NCBI GenBank assembly: GCA_947175055.1
Contig: CAMWLJ010000001.1
Span: forward strand, 45,322-109,321
DNA: 64,000 nucleotides
Reading direction: 5' to 3'
DNA from: an uncultured Lachnospiraceae bacterium
GTDB lineage: Bacteria; Bacillota; Clostridia; Lachnospirales; Lachnospiraceae
The position numbers were made by a program, and so were the translations under genes. The first letter of the stretch is position 1; every line of letters starts with the position of its first letter. The notes under the pieces are model-generated. The model worked only from the letters and a program-made list of their open reading frames with translations. It did not search any database and had not been told where the DNA came from. Shown in pieces: positions 37,661 through 48,058 of the stretch.

Positions 37661-37777
37661 ACCGCTTAGAATGCAGAGATATTTTCAAAAATAATCCTTT
37701 TATTGCCACTGGAAATGCTGTATAATATAAGTTAATGACTGGAGAGGACAGGACAATTTATATTTTGGAGGGTTAGT

Positions 37778-39223
37778 ATGAAAAATATTTTGTTTGTTGC
37801 ATCGGAAGGGGTTCCTTTTATCAAGACAGGAGGGTTGGCGGATGTGATCGGTTCTCTGCCCAAGTGTATCGACAGAGAATACTTTGACATCAGAGTGATT
37901 CTTCCTAAATATACCTGCATGAAGCAGGAGATGAAGGATAAGCTCACGTATAAGACACATTTTTATATGGATTTCCACTGGAAGGAAGAATATGTGGGAA
38001 TCATGGAAGCCGAAGTGGAAGGTGTGAAATACTATTTTATCGATAACGAAGGCTTCTTCAGTGGGTTCAAGCCTTACAGCGATAATGCACTGTTTGAGAT
38101 AGAGAAGTATGCGTTTTTCTGTAAAGCGGCGTTGTCGATCCTTCCGGTGATCGATTTCAGGCCGGATCTGATCCACTGCCACGACTGGCAGACCGGACTT
38201 ATCCCTGTATATCTGAAAGAGAGATTCCAGGGAGGTGACTTCTATAGAGGCATCAAGACTGTTATGACGATACATAACCTGAAGTTCCAAGGGAAATGGA
38301 GTGTTAAGGAGGTTAAGGAGATTACGGGACTGCCGGATTACTTCTTCACTTCAGATAAGTTGGAAGCTTATAAGGATGCCAATCTCTTAAAGGGCGGTCT
38401 TGTGTATGCGGACGCGATCACTACAGTCAGCGATACTTATGCAGAAGAGATCAAGACGGCGTTCTACGGTGAGGGACTGGACGGTCTGATGCGCGCCAGG
38501 GCAGCAGATTTGCGCGGTATCGTCAACGGCGTCGATTATACAGACTTCAGTCCGGAAATAGATAAGAATATTGAGTTTAATTATAATGCGGTGAACTTCC
38601 GCAAGGAGAAGGTGAAGAATAAGCGGGCGCTGCAGGCGGAGCTGGGCTTGAATCAGGATGATAAGGCGATGATGATCGGTATCGTATCTCGTCTGACAGA
38701 TCAGAAGGGATTTGACCTGATTGCTTATGTGATGGATGAGCTTTGTCAGGATAATGTGCAGATCGTAGTGCTGGGAACCGGTCAGGAGCAGTATGAGAAT
38801 ATGTTCCGTCATTTTGACTGGAAATATCATGGCAAGGTATCGGCGAACATCTATTATTCGGATGCGCTGTCACATAAGATCTATGCAGCGAGCGATGCAT
38901 TCCTGATGCCGTCTCTCTTTGAGCCCTGTGGATTGAGCCAGCTAATGTCCCTGCGCTATGGTACGGTGCCGATCGTGCGTGAGACCGGCGGTCTGAAGGA
39001 TACGGTAGCGCCTTACAATGAGTATGAAGGAACCGGGACAGGATTCAGCTTCAAGAATTATAATGCCCATGAGATGCTTGGTACGATCCGTTACGCGGAG
39101 CATATCTATTATGATAAGAAGCGTGAATGGAACAAGATCGTGGACAGGGCAATGGCAGTTGACTTCTCGTGGCATGTATCAGCGAAGAAGTATCAAGAGA
39201 TGTACGACTGGTTGATCGGATAA
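37778..39223 (+). CDS. glgA: glycogen synthase
   Basis: FVASEGVPFIKTGGLADVIGSLPK, HCHDWQTGLIPVYLK, GIVNGVDYTDFSP, PSLFEPCGLSQLMSLRYGTVPIVRETGGL. Confidence 0.95.
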   Translation: MKNILFVASEGVPFIKTGGLADVIGSLPKCIDREYFDIRVILPKYTCMKQEMKDKLTYKTHFYMDFHWKEEYVGIMEAEVEGVKYYFIDNEGFFSGFKPYSDNALFEIEKYAFFCKAALSILPVIDFRPDLIHCHDWQTGLIPVYLKERFQGGDFYRGIKTVMTIHNLKFQGKWSVKEVKEITGLPDYFFTSDKLEAYKDANLLKGGLVYADAITTVSDTYAEEIKTAFYGEGLDGLMRARAADLRGIVNGVDYTDFSPEIDKNIEFNYNAVNFRKEKVKNKRALQAELGLNQDDKAMMIGIVSRLTDQKGFDLIAYVMDELCQDNVQIVVLGTGQEQYENMFRHFDWKYHGKVSANIYYSDALSHKIYAASDAFLMPSLFEPCGLSQLMSLRYGTVPIVRETGGLKDTVAPYNEYEGTGTGFSFKNYNAHEMLGTIRYAEHIYYDKKREWNKIVDRAMAVDFSWHVSAKKYQEMYDWLIG

Positions 39224-39248
39224 GATCAGAGTAAGGTGAAAGATATCG

Positions 39249-39316
39249 GAGCAAGTGTCGGACTTGTCAGCGCAGACATAGGGATTGCCTGACAGGCTGC
39301 CGTGCTTGCTCTTTTT
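39249..39316 (+). terminator. terminator after glgA
   Basis: GAGCAAG...CTTGCTC followed by TTTTT. Confidence 0.6.
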
Positions 39317-39344
39317 AACATGAGATGTCAGCAGTAACTCGGAG

Positions 39345-40982
39345 GTGCGCATGGGCGGACAAAAGAAACAGAATAATTTTGTGCTGCAGGCGGGGATTTT
39401 GGCAGCAGCGGGCATGATCGTGAAGGTGATCAGCCTGATCTACCGCAGTCCGCTTCTGAGTATCATCGGTCTGGAGGGAAACGGTTATTACAGTGAGGCG
39501 TTCAATATCTATACGATCATCCTGTTAATCTCTTCTTACAGTATTCCTTCGGCAATCTCTAAGGTGATCGCCCAGAAAATGGCCTTTAAAGAATATGGGA
39601 ATGCACAGCGAGTTTTTCGGTGTGCACTTCTTTATGTTTTGATCGTAGGCGGCGCGGCGGCAGTCATTACATTTGCAGCGGCCCCTTGGTTGGTAGGAGA
39701 GAACTCGGTGGTGGCGCTCAGAGTGCTGGCACCTACGATTTTTTTCTCTGGTTTTTTGGGAGTGTTCCGCGGATATTTTCAGGCACACGGATCGATGATG
39801 CATACCTCTCTGTCACAGATTCTGGAACAGATCCTGAATGCGGTGGTCAGTATACTGGCGGCATATCTGCTGATGAAGACAGTGCAAGACGGTAGTCAGA
39901 CTACTCGGGCGATCGTTGGTTCTGCAGGCAGTGCGCTTGGCACCGGAGCCGGCGTTGTGATGGCACTTTTGTTTATGGTCGCTATGTATATGCTGAACCG
40001 CAAGATGATAGACAGGCGGGTGCGGTATGACCGCACAGGCATGACGGAAAGCTATGGTGAGATCGTTAAGACCATTTTTACGGTGGTCACACCGTTTATC
40101 CTGAGTACTTTCATCTACAATTGTTCCACTGTAGTCAATATGAAAATCTACAAGTGGATCTTGATGGATTTCAGAGATGTGGATTACGTAACGGTTGCGA
40201 TCGATTATGGGATTTTTGCCACGCAGGCGGTTTCCGTTGTCAATATACCGATCGCTATCGCTTCGGCGATGTCTTCGGCGACGATACCTGGGGTTTCTAC
40301 TACTTTTATCAGAAAAGAATATAAGAAGACAAGGAAGCAGGTATCAAAGGCTATACGTATGACGATGATGGTATCCATACCGGCGGCTATGGGACTCGGT
40401 CTTCTGGCACAGCCGGTGATGCAGTTTATTTTTCCGCAGAAAGATTCGCTGGAAAGAGCTTCAGGACTGTTGGCGGCATTGGCAGTCTCCGTGGTCCTGT
40501 ATGGGCTGTCCACGTTGACGAATGCGGTCTTACAGGGGATCGGTAAGGTGAATACACCGGTGATCCATGCGGCGATAGCCCTGGTGGTTCAAGTGGGTGC
40601 CTTGATCGGGCTGCTGTTGTATACGGATCTGAATCTGTATGCACTGGTGTGTGCCAATATCATCTATTCGCTGGTGGTATGTATCCTGAACCAGATCTCT
40701 GTAAGAAAACATCTGAAATATAAGCAGGAGATCATGAAGACTTTTATCAAGCCGCTGGTCTCATCAGTGGTGATGGGAGCCGTGGCATTTGGCGTCTATC
40801 ACGGGCTGTATCTGGTATTGCCGGTGAGTCGGGTCGTACTCCTGATCGCTATTGGGCTGGGGGCCTGTGTCTATTTTGTGATGATCCTCTTTATCGGCGG
40901 TGTGAATGAGCAGGAACTGCGGGCATTTCCGAAGGGAGCTATGCTGGTGCATGTGGCGAAGAAGATGCGTCTGCTGAAATAA
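39345..40982 (+). CDS. SpoVB/MurJ-like polysaccharide flippase (MOP superfamily)
   Basis: 545 aa polytopic; QAGILAAAGMIVKVISLIYRSPLLSIIGLEGNGYYSEAFNIYTIILLISSYSIPSAISK. Confidence 0.88.
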   Translation: MRMGGQKKQNNFVLQAGILAAAGMIVKVISLIYRSPLLSIIGLEGNGYYSEAFNIYTIILLISSYSIPSAISKVIAQKMAFKEYGNAQRVFRCALLYVLIVGGAAAVITFAAAPWLVGENSVVALRVLAPTIFFSGFLGVFRGYFQAHGSMMHTSLSQILEQILNAVVSILAAYLLMKTVQDGSQTTRAIVGSAGSALGTGAGVVMALLFMVAMYMLNRKMIDRRVRYDRTGMTESYGEIVKTIFTVVTPFILSTFIYNCSTVVNMKIYKWILMDFRDVDYVTVAIDYGIFATQAVSVVNIPIAIASAMSSATIPGVSTTFIRKEYKKTRKQVSKAIRMTMMVSIPAAMGLGLLAQPVMQFIFPQKDSLERASGLLAALAVSVVLYGLSTLTNAVLQGIGKVNTPVIHAAIALVVQVGALIGLLLYTDLNLYALVCANIIYSLVVCILNQISVRKHLKYKQEIMKTFIKPLVSSVVMGAVAFGVYHGLYLVLPVSRVVLLIAIGLGACVYFVMILFIGGVNEQELRAFPKGAMLVHVAKKMRLLK

Positions 40983-41092
40983 CGTATGTTTGGAATTTCC
41001 TGCACCTGATAGTTGATAAGGATCGGAATGTGTTCGACCGATCGAGGAGTACCGCGAAATTTTGAAAAGTAAATAAAATAAAAATAGCGAGA

Positions 41093-41137
41093 ATAAATGA
41101 TTGTCCAAATACAAATACTGTTTGGGACAATCATTTT
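41093..41137 (+). terminator. Rho-independent terminator
   Basis: AAATGATTGTCC...GGGACAATCATTT followed by TT. Confidence 0.65.
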
Positions 41138-41159
41138 TAATTTCAGGAGGTATGATCAT

Positions 41160-41345
41160 ATGGCAAATTTATCAGAGTTAGATCTACAGAATCTTCGTCA
41201 CCTTATGGGTGGCTATGATGTAACGCACTGCAAGATGAAGGAGTATGCGGAATGCGCATCCGACACGAAGGTGAAACAGTTCTTTGAAAAAGGTGCACAA
41301 TCCGCAATGCAGAATAAGCAGCAGCTGATGGAATATTTGCGATGA
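41160..41345 (+). CDS. small spore-coat CotF-like protein
   Basis: MANLSELDLQNLRHLMGGYDVTHCKMKEYAECASDTKVKQFFEKGAQSAMQNKQQLMEYL; RBS AGGAGG upstream. Confidence 0.65.
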   Translation: MANLSELDLQNLRHLMGGYDVTHCKMKEYAECASDTKVKQFFEKGAQSAMQNKQQLMEYLR

Positions 41346-41495
41346 GCAGAAGGTCTGTGTAGATGATTCTCTGCAGATCGGGAGACATTCGGCTGTGAGC
41401 CGTAACAGGACAAAAGGATATGGAAGTTGATCGTAGTAGGAAATAAGTGCAGCAGAAAATAAAATATTGTATAAATGGATAAAGGAGACCTTATT

Positions 41496-41756
41496 ATGCA
41501 AATGGAAGAGAAGACAATGGTAGCGGATACCCTGACCGGAATTAACGGTGAACTGGTACGTTTCGGGGAGATGATCGCCCAGACGGAGAACAAGGAACTG
41601 AAACAGACATTGAAGCAGTTCCGTAATGCATGCGAGCAGTCGCAGGAAGAGTTGTATCAGATCGCACGCGAGAAATCTTATTATGTGCCGGCTGCGAAGG
41701 CGACCCAGGAAGAGATCGCGCATGTGAGATCTCTGTTTACGTCCAGCACGATTTAG
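41496..41756 (+). CDS. spore coat (CotF-family-like) protein
   Basis: MEEKTMVADTLTGINGELVRFGEMIAQTENKELKQTLKQFRNACEQSQEELYQIAREKSYYVPAAKA. Confidence 0.7.
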   Translation: MQMEEKTMVADTLTGINGELVRFGEMIAQTENKELKQTLKQFRNACEQSQEELYQIAREKSYYVPAAKATQEEIAHVRSLFTSSTI

Positions 41757-41776
41757 GAAATTAACTGAAGGTACAA

Positions 41777-41820
41777 ACCCCGCAAAGGTTCTGAACGTAT
41801 CGGATGGGTCTTTGCGGGGT
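41777..41820. terminator. terminator-like inverted repeat
   Basis: ACCCCGCAAAG-N22-CTTTGCGGGGT. Confidence 0.6.
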
Positions 41821-41859
41821 CTTGTATGTTTTGTATTTCATGTTCAGTATTTTGCGAGG

Positions 41860-41895
41860 ATCAAATACCCCGTTGCTTACAGCGGGGTATTTGAT
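41860..41895. terminator. bidirectional terminator-like palindrome
   Basis: ATCAAATACCCCG-N10-CGGGGTATTTGAT between convergent genes. Confidence 0.7.
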
Positions 41896-43709
41896 TTATC
41901 GACTTGTCGGATTGAAGAGATGTCCGAATCAATGGCCATCGAGTAGTTGGTATAGTATACCACGAATCCGGGTTTGGCGCCGGCCGGCTTCTTGACATGC
42001 TTCTTCTGGATATAATCAATTTCCACTTTAGCCTGATCGCGCCCCTTAGAATAGTAGGCGGCCAGCCTGGCAGCCTCCTCGAAGGTGCGGTCTGGAAGCT
42101 CCTGGCCTTCTGTCTTGACGATCACGTGGGATCCTGCCTTCTTCTTGGCGTGGAACCACCAGTCGTTGCCGGTGGCGAATTTGAAAGTCAGTTCGTCGTT
42201 CTGGAAATTATTCTTGCCCACATACATATGAAAACCGTCGCTGCTGATATAGTGGAAAGGCTTGCTGGTGACTTTGGCCTTCTTTGTACCGCCTTTCCGG
42301 CGGATGTAGCCGCTTTCGATCAGCTCTTCCTTGATCTGTACCAGATCTTCTTCCTGCATGGCGATATCCAGAGCAGCCAGAATAGATTCCAGATGTTCAA
42401 CTTCTTGTTTGACCTGTACGGTCAATTCCGAGAGCGCTTCATAGGTACGCTTCAGTTTCCCGTATTTCTCGAAATATTTCTGCGCATTCTCCTGAGGAGT
42501 GAGAGTGGGATCCAGAGGAATCGTTATCATTTCGTTGGTATAGTAGTTCAAGGCTTCCATTGATTTAGACTCAGGCGTTATGTTATATCCATAAGTGTTG
42601 ATCAACTCTCCATATACTTTGTACTTGTCCTTTTTCTCCGTATCCTGCATCTGCTTTATCTGAAGGTCGTACTTCTTGACATTGCGTTCCAGGGCGGTCT
42701 GTACGATCTTGCGCAGGTCTACAGATTTCTGACGGATGCGTGTTACCATGCTGCGCTCCGCATAATACTGTTCCAGAACGGCGCTGATGGAAGGGTAAGT
42801 TTTGACTGTCTTGTCTGCATAAAGCGTCAGCGGCAGCGAGGCAAATTCTATGGGCACCAGTCCTTCATAGAAAATGGATGGGGTAAAAACACCTGTTATA
42901 ACTTGCTGTAACATGCCGGCAAATGTATCATACAGCCTGTGCAGAACGGCCTCTTCCAGAACATTGGCGGGCAGGTCGGCGTCGATACCGCTGCGGTAGC
43001 ATACTTCTTGGGCCATAATGGGGGAGAGACCGGTATAGGAAGTATAAAGAGCCTTATAGACCGCCATGGGCTGTGTGTGCATATGTTCACAAAAGTTTAC
43101 ATAAGTCAGGAGAGAACGGTCATCGTCTACTGTGGTAGGAGATGAGCTGACAATGCTATCAGTGGTTCCTTCGTACTGGGGGCAGAAGCGGAGCGGATTC
43201 CACTTATTCTGTGTCTGGGGGATGAAATAATCCCTTCCGGGCAGCACTTCGCGGACGGAGCTGACCATACCGGAGATATGCTTGATACTGTCGATGATCA
43301 TGTTCTTGTCATCACAGAAGATGATATTGCTGTGTTTGCCCATCACTTCGATGATCAGTTTCTTACGGCACAGGTCGCCTAATTCATTCAGGTGTTCCAA
43401 CTCAAGATGGATGATCCGCTCAAGTCCGGGCTGGGCAATCGTTAAGATGCGTGCATTTTGCAGGTGTTTACGCAGCAGCATACAGAACCCCGGGGCGGTC
43501 AAGGGACTTGGCTTATTAGTCTGGGTCAGATAGACCAGGGGCAGGGAGGCGTCTGCGGACAGGAGAAGCCTGTACTGGGAGCCGTTGTTCTTAATGGTCA
43601 GCAGTAGTTCATCACTTTCGGGCTGGGCGATCTTGTAGATTCGGCCGCCGGAGAGTGTCTGCCGCAGTTCTGAAACGATATTTGCAATGGTGATGCCGTC
43701 AAAAGCCAT
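41877..43709 (-). CDS. rqcH: NFACT/Rqc2 (FbpA) family protein
   Basis: MAFDGITIANIVSELRQTLSGGRIYKIAQPE; C-terminal FHYISSDGFHMYVGKNNFQNDELTFKFATGNDWWFHAKKKAGSHVIVK. ORF upstream end 43754; ATG at 43709. Confidence 0.93.
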   Translation of the reverse strand: MAFDGITIANIVSELRQTLSGGRIYKIAQPESDELLLTIKNNGSQYRLLLSADASLPLVYLTQTNKPSPLTAPGFCMLLRKHLQNARILTIAQPGLERIIHLELEHLNELGDLCRKKLIIEVMGKHSNIIFCDDKNMIIDSIKHISGMVSSVREVLPGRDYFIPQTQNKWNPLRFCPQYEGTTDSIVSSSPTTVDDDRSLLTYVNFCEHMHTQPMAVYKALYTSYTGLSPIMAQEVCYRSGIDADLPANVLEEAVLHRLYDTFAGMLQQVITGVFTPSIFYEGLVPIEFASLPLTLYADKTVKTYPSISAVLEQYYAERSMVTRIRQKSVDLRKIVQTALERNVKKYDLQIKQMQDTEKKDKYKVYGELINTYGYNITPESKSMEALNYYTNEMITIPLDPTLTPQENAQKYFEKYGKLKRTYEALSELTVQVKQEVEHLESILAALDIAMQEEDLVQIKEELIESGYIRRKGGTKKAKVTSKPFHYISSDGFHMYVGKNNFQNDELTFKFATGNDWWFHAKKKAGSHVIVKTEGQELPDRTFEEAARLAAYYSKGRDQAKVEIDYIQKKHVKKPAGAKPGFVVYYTNYSMAIDSDISSIRQVDKSNTPL

Positions 43710-44055
43710 GATGGTTCCTCCTTTTATCTGGGATGACGAACGAAATAAAGGCAAATTTTGTTCGTCAAGTTAATTGTCAAAATAAATATGATATAATTAT
43801 GGTGCAGATGATCGCTTCGCTTTACGAGAACGTGAAGCAAATTTGCTTTTTATATTTTATAATAAGTAAAGGGAATTTTCAACTTTCTTGACTACTACGG
43901 GTAATTATTCTATAATGAAATCTGTACGCACAGGCAAATTGCAGCGGTGTCGGAACGGATGACGCCGTCAGGGGAGACATGACGGCAGGCCAGAGGGTCG
44001 GAGAAGCTGCAGGACTATTGTGCTCGCAGAACAGAGGAAAGGCAAGTACACGACT

Positions 44056-44934
44056 ATGATAAAGAGTATGACTGGTTTCGGCAGATGTGAGATCGCCAGA
44101 GAGGAACGCAGGATCAGCGTAGAGATGAAGTCCGTCAACCACAGATATCTGGATGTGAGCATCAAGATGCCCAAGAAGCTGAACTTCTTCGAGGCGGCGA
44201 TACGTGGTGAACTTAAGAACTATATCCAGCGTGGGAAGGTGGATCTTTTCATTAATTATGAGGATCTGACGGAGTCTAATGTGTGCGTGAAATACAACAG
44301 GGAGCTGGCCTCGGAGTATATGATGTACTTAAATAAGATGGCGGAGGATTTTGCTCTGGAGAATGACATCCGTGTGTCTGCTCTGTCTCGGTATCCGGAA
44401 GTGTTGAGCATGGAAGAACAGACGATTGACGAAGAGGAATTATGGCAGCTTCTGGAGGAGGCGGTCAGGGGTGCAGCAGAGGGATTTGTGGAGACCAGGG
44501 TCAAAGAAGGCGAGAACCTGAAGAATGACTTGATCGGCAAACTGGATGGTATGTTAACGCATGTGGATTATATCACAGAGCGGTCACCGTTGATCATTGC
44601 GGAGTATAAGCATAAGCTTCGGGATAAGGTCAAGGATCTTCTGGAAGATGCGAATGTGGACGAAAGCCGTCTGCTCATGGAAGTCACGATCTTTGCGGAT
44701 AAGGTATGTGTGGATGAAGAGTTGGTACGTCTGCGCAGTCATATCGAGACGACGAAAGAGAATCTTCTGCAGGGAGGCAGCATTGGACGTAAGCTGGACT
44801 TTATCGCCCAGGAGATGAACCGGGAGGCGAACACTATTTTATCCAAGACCAGCGACTTGGAGACATCAAATCACGCTATTGAATTAAAGACGGAGATCGA
44901 GAAAGTACGCGAGCAGATTCAGAACATCGAGTAA
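44056..44934 (+). CDS. yicC: YicC/YloC family endoribonuclease
   Basis: MIKSMTGFGRCEI...GRKLDFIAQEMNREANTILSKTSD. ORF opens at 44020. Confidence 0.94.
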   Translation: MIKSMTGFGRCEIAREERRISVEMKSVNHRYLDVSIKMPKKLNFFEAAIRGELKNYIQRGKVDLFINYEDLTESNVCVKYNRELASEYMMYLNKMAEDFALENDIRVSALSRYPEVLSMEEQTIDEEELWQLLEEAVRGAAEGFVETRVKEGENLKNDLIGKLDGMLTHVDYITERSPLIIAEYKHKLRDKVKDLLEDANVDESRLLMEVTIFADKVCVDEELVRLRSHIETTKENLLQGGSIGRKLDFIAQEMNREANTILSKTSDLETSNHAIELKTEIEKVREQIQNIE

Positions 44935-45029
44935 ACGGCATGTCTGCCTGACGGTTTCGGGAAATGACCGGAGCAGGCGGCATGAATACAGACAGGAACA
45001 GGATGCAGCGAGAAAGAGGGGCATCAAAT

Positions 45030-45290
45030 ATGGGAAGGCTGATTCATGTAGGATTTGGCAATGTGGTGAATACGGGAAAGATCATTGCGATCGTCAGCCC
45101 GGATTCTGCGCCGATCAAGCGCATGGTACAGAAGGCAAAAGAGACAGGAACAGCGATAGACGCTACACAAGGGCGTAAAACGAAGGCAGTGCTGGTGATG
45201 GAAAACAACCAGATCGTGTTGTCGGCTTTACTTCCGGAGACCATTTCCGGCAGAGCACAGATGGAAGGCGGAGAGGCAGATGAAGCGTAA
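45030..45290 (+). CDS. remA: extracellular matrix regulator RemA (DUF370)
   Basis: MGRLIHVGFGNVVNTGKIIAIVSPDSAPIKRMVQKAKETGTAIDATQGRKTKAVLVM. ORF opens at 44964. Confidence 0.95.
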   Translation: MGRLIHVGFGNVVNTGKIIAIVSPDSAPIKRMVQKAKETGTAIDATQGRKTKAVLVMENNQIVLSALLPETISGRAQMEGGEADEA

Positions 45291-45903
45291 GGGTATTTTG
45301 ATCATTATATCCGGGTTTTCCGGAGCGGGGAAGGGAACCCTGGTCAAGAAGCTGGTGGAGAAATACGATGGGTATGCATTGTCTATTTCTGCAACTACCA
45401 GAGAACCCAGGCCGGGAGAAGTGGACGGCCGTGAATATTTTTTCCTGAAAAAAGAGGAATTTGAGAGTAAGATCGCCGAGAACGGCTTGATCGAGTATGC
45501 GTGCTATTGTGATAATTATTATGGGACACCGCGGGAATATGTGGAGGAACAGCTGGAGGATGGCCGGGATGTGATCTTGGAGATTGAGATCCAGGGAGCA
45601 CATAAGGTGAAGCAGCAGTATCCGGATGCACTGACGCTTTTCGTGATGACACCCGATGCCGAGGAACTCAGATACAGGCTGGAAAGCCGGGGGACAGAGA
45701 GTGCGGAAGTGATCGAGAAGCGTATGCAGCGTGCCGCCAAGGAGGCGATGGGCATCGAGAAATATGAGTATATCGTGGTGAACGATAATTTGGAGAAGTG
45801 TGTTGATGAGGTACACAGGATCATCATGGCAGCCCATAATGCAGCGCATAGAAATATAGAATTTATCGATAATATTAGAAAAGAACTGGAAGGAGAAATG
45901 TGA
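45280..45903 (+). CDS. gmk: guanylate kinase
   Basis: ISGFSGAGKGTLVKKL, SATTREPRPGEVDGREYFF. Confidence 0.95.
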   Translation: MKRKGILIIISGFSGAGKGTLVKKLVEKYDGYALSISATTREPRPGEVDGREYFFLKKEEFESKIAENGLIEYACYCDNYYGTPREYVEEQLEDGRDVILEIEIQGAHKVKQQYPDALTLFVMTPDAEELRYRLESRGTESAEVIEKRMQRAAKEAMGIEKYEYIVVNDNLEKCVDEVHRIIMAAHNAAHRNIEFIDNIRKELEGEM

Positions 45904-46163
45904 TGTTACACCCATCTTATGCAGATTTGATCAACGTAGTAAACAGTGGAGTTGAGGAAGGAGAGGATCCGGTAGTAAACAGCAGATATTCTATCGTAAT
46001 GGCGACATCCAAGAGAGCGAGACAGATCATTGCCGGCGATGAGGAACTGGTGGACGGCAGAGGTAAGAAGGCGCTTTCCGTGGCTGTGGAAGAGCTGAAC
46101 CAGGGTAAGATCAAGATTCTGGGTGAGGAAGAGCAGGACGAGGAAACGGAAGAAGAAGCATAA
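45903..46163 (+). CDS. rpoZ: DNA-directed RNA polymerase omega subunit
   Basis: MLHPSYADLINVV...SRYSIVMATSKRARQI...KKALSVAVEELNQGKIKI; follows gmk. Confidence 0.92.
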   Translation: MLHPSYADLINVVNSGVEEGEDPVVNSRYSIVMATSKRARQIIAGDEELVDGRGKKALSVAVEELNQGKIKILGEEEQDEETEEEA

Positions 46164-46165
46164 TA

Positions 46166-47512
46166 ATGAAAAAGAAGATATTGTTCGTGTCTCTCGGATG
46201 TGACAAGAATCTGGTAGATTCCGAGATGATGCTGGGGCTGCTTGCAAAAAGCAGTTATGAATTTACCGACGATGAGCGTGAGGCGGATGTTGTGGTGGTC
46301 AACACATGTTGCTTCATCAACGATGCCAAGGAAGAGAGCATCAATACGATTCTGGAGATGGCAGAGCTTAAGAAAATCGGCGCTATCGAAAGCCTGATCG
46401 TTACAGGATGTCTTGCTCAGCGCTACAAAGAGGAGATTCAGGCGGAGATTCCGGAGGTGGATGCTATCCTGGGGACGATGGCGATCGATGAGATCGCGAA
46501 GACCCTGGAAGAAGTGGGGCAGGGTATTAGGACCAATCGTTATAAAAGCCTGGATGAGAAACCTTTGACCGGCGTGGACCGTGTGGTCACTACCGGCGGC
46601 CATTATGCCTATCTGAAGATCGCGGAAGGGTGCGATAAGCACTGCACCTACTGTATCATTCCCAAGGTGCGGGGCAATTATCGCAGCGTACCGATGGAGG
46701 ATCTGGTGCAGGAGGCGGAGAAGCTGGCTGAGCAGGGAGTCAGGGAACTGATCCTGGTAGCCCAGGAGACGACGCTGTACGGGGTGGATCTGTACGGACA
46801 TAAGGCTTTGCCGGAATTGCTGCATAGGTTATGTAAGATCAGCGGATTGTATTGGGTACGGATTCTGTATTGTTATCCGGAGGAGATCGATGAAGCATTG
46901 ATCGAGACGATACGGCAGGAGAAGAAGATTTGTCATTATCTGGATCTGCCCATTCAACATGCGTCAGACAGGGTATTGCGCAGGATGGGACGTAGGACGG
47001 ACAGGGAGCATCTGGAGCAGACGATCGACAGGCTGCGTCAGGAGATTCCGGATATCTGTCTGCGGACTACGCTGATCACGGGTTTTCCGGGTGAGACACA
47101 GGAGGATCACGAACAGCTGCTTGATTTTATTGACCGCATGGAGTTTGACAGACTTGGGGTGTTCCCCTATTCTCAGGAGGAAGATACGCCGGCGGCACTG
47201 ATGGAAGACCAGATTGAAGAAGAAATCAAACAGCAGCGGTTTGCGGAATTGATGGAACTGCAGCAGGAGATCGCTTTTGCAGCGGCACAGGATATGGTCG
47301 GCAGAGTGGTCACGGCAGTGATCGAGGGCAAGGTCGTCGATGAGAACGCGTATGTGGCGCGGACATATAAAGACGCTCCGGGAGTGGATGGGCTGTTGTT
47401 CGTGAATACGGGACGGGAGCTGTTGACCGGTGATTTTGTCAAAGTGAAAGTTAATGGTGTCTATGAATATGATTTGATGGGAGTGTTAGTAGAAGATGAA
47501 TTTACCGAATAA
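46166..47512 (+). CDS. rimO: ribosomal protein S12 methylthiotransferase RimO
   Basis: VSLGCDKNLVDSEMMLG, radical SAM AEGCDKHCTYCIIPKVRG, C-terminal TRAM. Confidence 0.96.
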   Translation: MKKKILFVSLGCDKNLVDSEMMLGLLAKSSYEFTDDEREADVVVVNTCCFINDAKEESINTILEMAELKKIGAIESLIVTGCLAQRYKEEIQAEIPEVDAILGTMAIDEIAKTLEEVGQGIRTNRYKSLDEKPLTGVDRVVTTGGHYAYLKIAEGCDKHCTYCIIPKVRGNYRSVPMEDLVQEAEKLAEQGVRELILVAQETTLYGVDLYGHKALPELLHRLCKISGLYWVRILYCYPEEIDEALIETIRQEKKICHYLDLPIQHASDRVLRRMGRRTDREHLEQTIDRLRQEIPDICLRTTLITGFPGETQEDHEQLLDFIDRMEFDRLGVFPYSQEEDTPAALMEDQIEEEIKQQRFAELMELQQEIAFAAAQDMVGRVVTAVIEGKVVDENAYVARTYKDAPGVDGLLFVNTGRELLTGDFVKVKVNGVYEYDLMGVLVEDEFTE

Positions 47513-48029
47513 ATTGACAATGTTTCGTGTGATCCTGATCCCCTTTTTTGTGGTGTTTCTTTTAGTTGACATAACATCCGTAGATAAGTGGATAGCACTT
47601 GCTATTTTTATTGTTGCCAGTCTGACAGACATGTTGGACGGCAAGATCGCCCGCAAATACAATCTGGTGACGAATTTTGGCAAGTTTATGGATCCACTGG
47701 CAGATAAACTGCTGGTATGTTCTGCGTTGATCTGTCTTGTAGCGCTTGAAAGGATTCCGGCCTGGATGGTCATCGTCATCATTGCCAGAGAGTTTATCAT
47801 CAGTGGTTTCAGGCTGGTGGCTTCGGACAATGGCGTCGTGATCGCGGCAAGTTACTGGGGAAAGTTCAAGACGACATTTCAGATAATCATGATATGCCTG
47901 ATGATCGCGGATCTGGAGGCACTGCAGCTTTTGACAATGATCGTAACTTGGGTAGCCGTGATCCTGACGGTGGTGTCATTGGTGGATTATCTGGTGAAGA
48001 ACAAGGACGTTATGAAGGATACGAAGTAA
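47496..48029 (+). CDS. pgsA: CDP-diacylglycerol--glycerol-3-phosphate 3-phosphatidyltransferase
   Basis: MNLPNKLTMFRVILIPFFV, TDMLDGKIARKYNLVTNFGKFMDPLADKLLV. Confidence 0.95.
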   Translation: MNLPNKLTMFRVILIPFFVVFLLVDITSVDKWIALAIFIVASLTDMLDGKIARKYNLVTNFGKFMDPLADKLLVCSALICLVALERIPAWMVIVIIAREFIISGFRLVASDNGVVIAASYWGKFKTTFQIIMICLMIADLEALQLLTMIVTWVAVILTVVSLVDYLVKNKDVMKDTK

Positions 48030-48058
48030 ACGTAGAGAGAACATAGAAGGATGAGCAT

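Noticed and set aside
45917-46825. 302-aa minus-strand ORF over rpoZ-rimO
   Set aside because: Shadow ORF opposite two well-supported conserved genes.
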